From WJLY01 sp964399265 (GTDB lineage Bacteria > Joyebacterota > Joyebacteria > Joyebacterales > Joyebacteraceae): a stretch of DNA of 14,399 bases. Positions 7,320 to 12,358 of the stretch are shown here, piece by piece. Under the pieces are notes generated by a model. The model did not search any database. It had not been told where the DNA came from and saw nothing but the letters and a program-made list of their open reading frames with translations. Within the stretch, counting starts at the first letter, position 1, and the number at the start of each line of letters is the position of its first letter. The position numbers and the translations under genes are program-made. Location of the stretch: contig CAYNQF010000065.1 in the NCBI GenBank assembly GCA_964399265.1, positions 1 through 14,399 on the forward strand. The letters are read 5' to 3'.

Positions 7320-7484
7320 AACGGCCTCCTTTCGGGAGGCCCACGCGCACCACAGCGCGGGGGCCACCATCGCAACGCGTTTCGCCGTGTCGATTCGGTC
7401 TAATGGACAAGCGTCAGTCGGCTCGCGCGGCCGCATCGTGCGCTCCCGTACGAGGCCGCACTGTGCAAGTGACGCTTCAGCATG

Positions 7485-7514
7485 AGAATATCAGAGATGT
7501 TGAATGGCTGTCAA
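7485..7514 (-). promoter_or_regulatory. Sigma-70-type promoter for the subtilase
   Basis: On the minus strand, a perfect -35 TTGACA (7514-7509) and a -10 TATTCT (7490-7485) are separated by 18 nt. The start point would be near 7478, leaving an untranslated leader of about 160 nt before the GTG at 7319. Confidence 0.6.
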
Positions 7515-7531
7515 GAAGAGGGGCAGGTGAT

Positions 7532-7566
7532 GCAGCGAGGGGGCAATCGATCCCCTCCCTCGCTGC
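7532..7566 (-). terminator. Hairpin just after the frameshifted exported-protein gene
   Basis: GCAGCGAGGG (7532-7541) and CCCTCGCTGC (7557-7566) form a perfect 10-bp stem, 5 nt beyond the stop at 7571, with a partly paired GG/CC interior. The minus-strand sequence that follows is pyrimidine-rich rather than a clean T run. It lies immediately upstream of the subtilase promoter and would insulate it. Confidence 0.65.
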
Positions 7567-7570
7567 CCGG

Positions 7571-8306
7571 CTAGTTGCGTAGCGCTTTGATGCCTTCCCA
7601 GGTCGTCGGCTTACGCGTGGGGTGAGTGAACTCGTGCTCGATCCACGTGTCGTCTATGGAGAGTCCAGCGCTCTGGTAAGTACAATCGGGGTTTCCGTAG
7701 TTGCCATACGAATCAGTGTGGACCACCCACCTGGCCGCCACCTTCTCACCGCTCTCGTGCCACCCATTCCCCGAGGCTCTCGGCCTCCACCCAGACGTAG
7801 TCGTACCCGATCTCACAGTCGTACATGTAGCGGAACGTGAGCACGGGTGCCACAGAGCGTGACGGCGCCTCGGAGCCTGTAGGCCGCGCCGACTCCCTGT
7901 ACATCGCCTTGATGGAGCCCCAGGTCGCTGCCGTAGCTGACACGTTGCCCAGCTCGATGGGCGGAAGCTCCAGCCACTGATTCCATAGGTTCCCGTAGCC
8001 GCTGCCTCCGGCGAACTCAGAGTTCAGCTCACCGCACCACCATGAGTAGTCCGGGTCCTGAACCGAATCGTTGTAGGCCAGGTAAGTGTCTATGTGGAAC
8101 TTCGTCTGCTGTCCCGAGTCGTCACCGTGTGTCCACCCCGGTGCTCCGGTTTCGAGATCGTCGCACCAGATGAGGCTCTGCCTGGGAGTCCTGATGTCTG
8201 TGTTGACCCTCGGAACGAACGGCCGCGCCTGATCGGCGCCGCTGGCGACGAACGCGCCCAGAACAAGGAGAGTGGCCGCGACAAACAACATGCTAGCAGT
8301 TCGCAT
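7571..8306 (-). pseudogene. Exported immune-inhibitor-A-like beta-sandwich protein, interrupted by a single frameshift
   Basis: The ATG at 8306 has AAGGAGC 7 nt upstream and opens a signal peptide (MRTASMLFVAATLLVLGAFVASG). The domain starts IWCDDLETGAPGWTHGD and continues with WHID-like FHIDTY, SWWCGELN, GYGNLWNQWLELPPIEL and APVLTFRYMYDCEIGYDYVWVEAES, the pattern of MAM/choice-of-anchor sandwiches next to secreted metallopeptidases. After Trp181 (7764) the frame runs to a stop at 7746. Skipping one G (position 7763, in a GGG run next to GGGG) resumes a coherent frame, HESGEKVAARWVVHTD onward, to TTWEGIKALRN and the stop at 7571. The repaired product would be 244 residues. The cause is either a real one-base insertion or an assembly error in a homopolymer. 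A second tail motif, TWGSIKAMYR, sits inside the domain at residues 128-137. Confidence 0.78.
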
Positions 8307-8584
8307 CTGCGTGCTCCTTTCCTCGTCCGTTGCAGGCAGAGCAACGGCTGAGACTCTCCTCCCAAGGCTCGCCGGGGGCGGAGTGAGCTCGCCCTTATGG
8401 AGGTCCGTGAGGAGATGTGCGGGGTTGTGAATCTAGTATGCCATGTTTTCGATGGAATGGCTAGTTGCAGTCTACAAATCCGTGCGCTGAAGCGTTGACA
8501 CCGCACGTAGAGTGGGACTACGCGGGGACACCGACGGTCCTCCGGCGCAGGCCAGAGCCTCTCGTCACCTGCCACAAGGGGCGG

Positions 8585-9409
8585 TCACAGCTCGACACGC
8601 CCTCTTGCACCTCGGGACCACGAGACGTCGATCGCGACGGCGATGCCACGGTGTTCCTCCTCGAGGTCTCCGACGATGTCCTCGATGCCGGCGACGAATC
8701 GTTCGACGCGACCCTTGTCCATTACGACCATGAAGAGGTGTCCGAACTCCTGTCCCTCCGTGAAGACCTTCGCGAAGTCGGCGAAGAGGGGGACGCGGGT
8801 GAGGAAGCCCTCGACGTTCCTGGCGTCGAAGACCGTGGCTCCCGTCGCCCCGACCTCTGTGAAGTACTCGACCACCTGGTCGAAGTAGTCGGGGTCGCGG
8901 AGTTCGAACATGAGGAGCACCTGCTCGTCGGTGGCGGTTGCCGGTGTTCCCTCTTCCAGGGCCGACACCCGGGCGAGCACGTCGCTGGGCGACTTCGCGG
9001 TGACGAGCGTCTCGATGAAGGCGGGGTCGGAGAGGAGCCTCGCGACCTTCGCGAGGATGCGGAGGTAGTCCTGCGACTGCTCGGGCGGCGCGACCATGGC
9101 GACGACGTAGCGAACCGGGCGTCCGTCGACGGAGCCGTACTCGATGCCACGCTTCGAAACGCCGACGGCCGAGCAGATGCAGGGAAGACCCATGATCTTC
9201 CCGTGCGGGATACCGACTTCCTTGCCGACGCCGGTGGTTACGGTCTTCTCCCGTTCCAGCAGTGATCGCAGGATCGTCGACTCTTCCACGCTCTCGAGCG
9301 CGGCGTTGCGCTTGAGGAGCCGGGCCATCTCGACGAACAGCTCCTCCTTCGTGTGTGACTTGAGGTCGAGTTCGATGCTCTCGAGTCTCAGCGTTTCGAT
9401 GAGCTTCAT
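8585..9409 (-). CDS. PTS EIIA type-2 domain fused to a PII-like domain; probable regulator of the adjacent antiporter
   Basis: This 274-residue cytoplasmic protein has no signal peptide. Residues 1-150 are an EIIA fructose/mannitol/Ntr-type domain with the phosphorylatable His69 in GVGKEVGIPHGK. Residues about 163-264 look like a ferredoxin-like PII-type domain (VLLMFELRDPDYFDQVVEYF, GATGATVFDARN, HLFMVVMDKG, GIAVAIDVSW). The ATG at 9409 overlaps the antiporter stop by 4 nt (ATGA), with GGAGG 7-8 nt upstream inside the antiporter gene, so the two are translationally coupled. No EIIB/EIIC sugar permease is present, which argues for a regulatory role like EIIA-Ntr acting on ion transporters. 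The EIIA call is firm; the PII-like assignment is from pattern and should be tested by structure prediction. Confidence 0.88.
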   Translation of the reverse strand: MKLIETLRLESIELDLKSHTKEELFVEMARLLKRNAALESVEESTILRSLLEREKTVTTGVGKEVGIPHGKIMGLPCICSAVGVSKRGIEYGSVDGRPVRYVVAMVAPPEQSQDYLRILAKVARLLSDPAFIETLVTAKSPSDVLARVSALEEGTPATATDEQVLLMFELRDPDYFDQVVEYFTEVGATGATVFDARNVEGFLTRVPLFADFAKVFTEGQEFGHLFMVVMDKGRVERFVAGIEDIVGDLEEEHRGIAVAIDVSWSRGARGRVEL

Positions 9410-10665
9410 TGTCCTGCCTCCGGCGCCGGGCCCGCCGTCCTGCGTCTGGTCGAGCCCGAGCGCTCGAGCGCGAGCTTCGTGAACGGCGGTCCGATGACCT
9501 CGTTGACGAGGATCGATGCGAGAACGATGTTCACCATCTGTTCCATGTACGGAAGGTGCATGAACGTAACTGTGTCCTGAAGGACGAGAATCAGTCCGAT
9601 GGCGACACCCGCCTGCGGCAGGAGCGCCAGCCCAAGGTAGTTCCGGGTGTTCGGCCCCTCGCGCGCGATCGACGAACCGAGGAACGCGCCGCCGTACTTC
9701 CCGACCGCGCGTGCGAGGAGGTAGACGATGCCGAGCACGCCTGACGCCGCGAGCGTGCGGACGTTCAGCTCAGTCCCCGCGAGGGCGAAGAAGGCGGCGT
9801 AGATCGGGGGAGTCAGCGGCTCGAGCACTCGCATGATCCGGGAGTTCTTGCTTGACAGGTTCACGAGCGCGAACCCCATCATCATGTTGGCGATGAGCGG
9901 GGAGACGTGGATCGAGATCGTGATGCCTGAAGTGATGAGCACGAAGCCCAGCACGATGACGATGATCTCGTTGTTCCGCTTGCGGTTCAGCACGAGTCGA
10001 TGCACCACGTATCCGAACGCGAGGCCGATGCCCAGCGAGATCAGGATCTCGCGCACCGGGTGCAGGATCATCCCGGCGGGACCGCCGTGGGCGCTTCCCA
10101 CCATGGCGGCCGCCGCGGCCATGACGAATCCGAAGAGCATGATGCAGAAGGCGTCGTCCAGGGCGACGACGCCGAAGAGCGTCGAGACCATGTGCCCGCG
10201 AGCGCGGAGTTCGGACGCGATGGCCACGGTCGCGGCGGGGGCGGTCGCGGAGGCGATGGCGCCCAGCAGCAGCGCCATCGGAAGCGGAGCGCCGAACAGC
10301 CTGAGCGCGACCGACACCGCCGCGAACGCCGACAGCAGCTGGACGGTCGTGATGATGAGTATGTTGCGTCCGGTCTGCCTCAGTTTGGCGAGACGGAACT
10401 CCGACCCGATCGTGATGGCGATGAGGCCGAGCGCGATGTGGGGGACGGGCGCGAGCGCTTCGACCACGTGGTCGGGCACGACGTTCAGCACGGACGGGCC
10501 GAGCACGAGTCCCGCCACCACGAAGCCCGAGATTGCCGGCAGGCGCAGCCTGGCCGCCAGCTTACCGCCGCCGAACCCGGCGAGCAGCAGCGCGCCGATG
10601 CCGAAGATGAGGTTGCCGTGGAGGAGGTTTCGGAATGCGATGATGCCGTCGAGGAGGAGCTTCAT
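9406..10665 (-). CDS. CPA-type Na+(K+)/H+ antiporter membrane subunit without RCK domain
   Basis: The start is ATG at 10665 (MKLLLDG...), giving 419 residues. The in-frame extension to 10845 is Arg/Gly/Pro-rich and not membrane-like, so it was rejected. The upstream ribosome site is weak (GCGGGG about 9 nt before). About 12-13 hydrophobic segments span the whole protein. CPA hallmarks are GKLAARLRLPAISGFVVAGLVLGPS near the N-terminus, the unwound-helix segment SATAPAATV (139-147) and the ion-binding Asp170-Asp171 pair in VVALDDAF, typical of electrogenic DD-type exchangers. A late LPQAGVAIGL segment is also family-like. KefB/KefC-type relatives usually carry a C-terminal TrkA-N/RCK domain; here the protein ends shortly after the last helix and the next gene supplies EIIA and PII-like domains instead. 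The cation cannot be told from sequence. Confidence 0.92.
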   Translation of the reverse strand: MKLLLDGIIAFRNLLHGNLIFGIGALLLAGFGGGKLAARLRLPAISGFVVAGLVLGPSVLNVVPDHVVEALAPVPHIALGLIAITIGSEFRLAKLRQTGRNILIITTVQLLSAFAAVSVALRLFGAPLPMALLLGAIASATAPAATVAIASELRARGHMVSTLFGVVALDDAFCIMLFGFVMAAAAAMVGSAHGGPAGMILHPVREILISLGIGLAFGYVVHRLVLNRKRNNEIIVIVLGFVLITSGITISIHVSPLIANMMMGFALVNLSSKNSRIMRVLEPLTPPIYAAFFALAGTELNVRTLAASGVLGIVYLLARAVGKYGGAFLGSSIAREGPNTRNYLGLALLPQAGVAIGLILVLQDTVTFMHLPYMEQMVNIVLASILVNEVIGPPFTKLALERSGSTRRRTAGPAPEAGQ

Positions 10666-10774
10666 CGTGAGCCCCGCTGGGGTCCCAGGTCCGCCCGGCC
10701 GACATCCAGTGGCCGCCGGGTCGCCGTCTCCGACCGTGCCAGGTCTCGATCCCGTCCAGTTCCACTCCGACCGC

Positions 10775-10783
10775 ATTGTACCA
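10775..10783 (-). promoter_or_regulatory. Extended -10 promoter element for the antiporter operon
   Basis: On the minus strand the sequence TGGTACAAT (10783-10775) is an extended -10 (TGN plus TACAAT, five of six bases). No good -35 is present at 16-18 nt, which is common for extended -10 promoters. The leader to the ATG at 10665 would be about 100 nt and contains a small CCCGGC/GCCGGG stem (10694-10720). Confidence 0.4.
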
Positions 10784-10883
10784 CCCGTCGCCGCGCGCTG
10801 CCACATCGGGCGTCTCGGTGGCGCCACGTTTCGCCGCGCGGCCACGCACGTCTGCTACGCTCCGGTCCCGCGCCTCTTGCCGG

Positions 10884-10912
10884 TTGTGGAATAGACGGCC
10901 CGGACGTATGAT
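10884..10912 (+). promoter_or_regulatory. Sigma-70-type promoter for acetate kinase
   Basis: -35 TTGTGG (10884-10889), 17-nt spacer, -10 TATGAT (10907-10912). The start point would be near 10919, 57 nt before the GTG at 10976. It is divergent from the antiporter promoter, about 100 bp away. Confidence 0.5.
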
Positions 10913-10975
10913 GACGGCCTGTCCTGCTCTAGAGTGACGGCGCCACACACGACGATCGAGCGTAGGGGGCATGAC

Positions 10976-12196
10976 GTGAAGGTGCTCGCCCTGAACTGCG
11001 GAAGCTCCTCGGTCAAGTTCAAGCTGGTCGAAATGGACCGGGAGGCGACGCTTGCCTCGGGGCTCGTCGAGGAGATCGGCTCTCCGCGGGCGACCGTGCG
11101 CTACTCGGGCGGAGGCGGTCCCGACGCGGGCGGTTCGAGCGCGAGCGCCGACTTTGCCGCAACCAGGTCGATAGGCGATCACGAGACGGCGATTCGCGAG
11201 GTGCTGAGGCTCTTGGCTGACCCTGAGCGCGGGAGGATACGTGACCTGTCGGAGATCGCCGCCGTCGGCCACAGGGTGGTGCACGGCGCCGACGCTTTTC
11301 GCGAGTCCGTGTTGATCGACGGTAACGTGGTCGAGGCGATCCGCGAGTGCATACCGTTCGCGCCCCTGCACAACCCGCACAACCTTAGAGGTATTGAGGT
11401 GGCGGCCGAACTCCTGCCGGGCGTGCCGCAGGTAGCGGCGTTCGACACGGCCTTCCACTGCCGGATGCCGGCCGAGGCGAGGGAATACGCGCTGCCCTCC
11501 GACGTCCGCCGCAGACTCGGGATCAAGCGCTACGGCTTCCACGGCATCTCCCACGCTTACGTGTCGGAGGAGGCCGCGCGGATGCTCGGACGCGGACTGG
11601 ATGAACTCAGGCTCGTCACGTGCCACTTGGGCAACGGGGCCAGCGTCGCCGCCGTCGACCGTGGGGTATCAGTGGACACGTCGATGGGGATGACGCCTCT
11701 CGAAGGGCTCGTGATGGGGACGCGCAGCGGGGATCTCGATCCGTCCATCGTCCTTCACCTTCAGGAGGCGGGAGGCTATTCCACCGAGGACGTCCGGCGA
11801 ATGCTCAACGAGGAGAGCGGCCTGCTAGGCCTGTCCGGCAGCAGCAGCGACATGCGGTCGATCATCGAGTCCGCCGAGGCTGGAGACCCGGACGCTACGC
11901 TCGCCTTCCGCGTCTTCTGCAGGCGGGCGCGCAAGTACGTCGGAGCGTACACCGCCGTCATGGGAGGTCTCGATGCCGTCGTGTTCACCGGCGGCATCGG
12001 CGAGAACGAGCCCTCGGTGAGAGACGGCATCTGCCTGGGACTCGAGTTCATGGGCGTAGAGCTGTCCGCGTCATCGAACCTGCGGGGAGCCGGAGCCGTC
12101 CACTCGGGCCGGGTCGCCGTGCTGGTCATCCACACGGACGAGGAGACGGCCATCGCCCGAGAGGCCGGCAGGGTCGTCTCCGCCGGGCAACCATGA
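10976..12196 (+). CDS. ackA: Acetate kinase
   Basis: This enzyme interconverts acetate + ATP and acetyl phosphate + ADP, the ATP-forming step of acetate overflow or fermentation. The start is GTG at 10976, preceded by AGGGGG 6 nt upstream and beginning exactly at the family N-terminus (V-KVLALNCGSSSVKF); the in-frame ATG at 10934 adds 14 residues the family lacks. The length of 406 is usual. Visible active-site residues are Asn7 in NCGSSS, Arg100 in GHRVVHG, Asp157 in AFDTAFH, His193 in GFHGISHAYV, Arg250 in GTRSGD, the phosphate-binding loop HLGNGAS (217-223), and Glu389/390 in HTDEETAIA. No phosphotransacetylase gene is adjacent; its usual partner must lie elsewhere. It is divergent from the antiporter operon and followed by the C25 gene on the same strand, which has its own promoter. 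Confidence 0.97.
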   Translation: MKVLALNCGSSSVKFKLVEMDREATLASGLVEEIGSPRATVRYSGGGGPDAGGSSASADFAATRSIGDHETAIREVLRLLADPERGRIRDLSEIAAVGHRVVHGADAFRESVLIDGNVVEAIRECIPFAPLHNPHNLRGIEVAAELLPGVPQVAAFDTAFHCRMPAEAREYALPSDVRRRLGIKRYGFHGISHAYVSEEAARMLGRGLDELRLVTCHLGNGASVAAVDRGVSVDTSMGMTPLEGLVMGTRSGDLDPSIVLHLQEAGGYSTEDVRRMLNEESGLLGLSGSSSDMRSIIESAEAGDPDATLAFRVFCRRARKYVGAYTAVMGGLDAVVFTGGIGENEPSVRDGICLGLEFMGVELSASSNLRGAGAVHSGRVAVLVIHTDEETAIAREAGRVVSAGQP

Positions 12197-12224
12197 TGAC
12201 AAACGCTCATGAATGTGATATGCT
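12196..12224 (+). promoter_or_regulatory. Sigma-70-type promoter for the C25 peptidase gene
   Basis: -35 ATGACA (12196-12201), 17-nt spacer, -10 TATGCT (12219-12224); each box matches five of six consensus bases. It begins at the last base of the acetate kinase stop codon, so the peptidase need not depend on readthrough. The leader would be about 128 nt. Confidence 0.5.
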
Positions 12225-12324
12225 CGTTCTAGAGTGAGCCGTGCGCGTGCCGCGTGCCCGGCGACATCTCGCCATATACATGAATCACTTCGAACGCGAC
12301 GAGAGGTAAGGCTGGCTACCCGGG

Positions 12325-12336
12325 GCCCCATGGGGC
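12325..12336. repeat. Perfect 12-bp palindrome just before the C25 ribosome-binding site
   Basis: GCCCCATGGGGC is its own reverse complement and ends 9 nt before GAGGAGGT (12346-12353). As RNA it has too small a loop for a full hairpin; as DNA it could be a small operator. It may also be chance in GC-rich sequence. Confidence 0.25.
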
Positions 12337-12358
12337 TCACCTCACGAGGAGGTGCGTT

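Larger units (their letters stand above)
10666..10975. other. 310-bp divergent regulatory region between the antiporter operon and ackA
   Basis: No gene is supported here. The region holds the antiporter extended -10 with its leader and the ackA promoter, with about 100 bp between the two -10 boxes, enough for one shared regulator. Apart from the small GC stem in the antiporter leader I see no further structure. Confidence 0.5.

Noticed and set aside
8376..8394. Hairpin GGGC-g-GAG / CTC-GCCC as terminator of the antiporter operon
   Set aside because: The stem is short with a bulge, lies about 190 nt past the stop of the operon, and no T run follows on the minus strand.
8090..8575. Minus-strand 161-codon frame between the EIIA gene and the exported-protein gene
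   Set aside because: It overlaps the signal-peptide region of the gene at 8306 in another frame and has no recognisable features or ribosome site.
9833..10894. Plus-strand open frames opposite the antiporter (353 and 303 codons)
   Set aside because: They are high-GC antisense shadows; the antiporter frame on the other strand has membrane helices and the DD motif.
10562..11626. Minus-strand frame of 354 codons spanning acetate kinase and the intergenic region
   Set aside because: It is antisense to ackA, which is unambiguous, and overlaps the start of the antiporter in another frame.
10928..12237. Shared 10-mer TCTAGAGTGA upstream of ackA (10928) and of the C25 gene (12228)
   Set aside because: Repeated 10-mers are expected by chance in a window this size, and the spacing to each -10 box differs (16 versus 4 nt).
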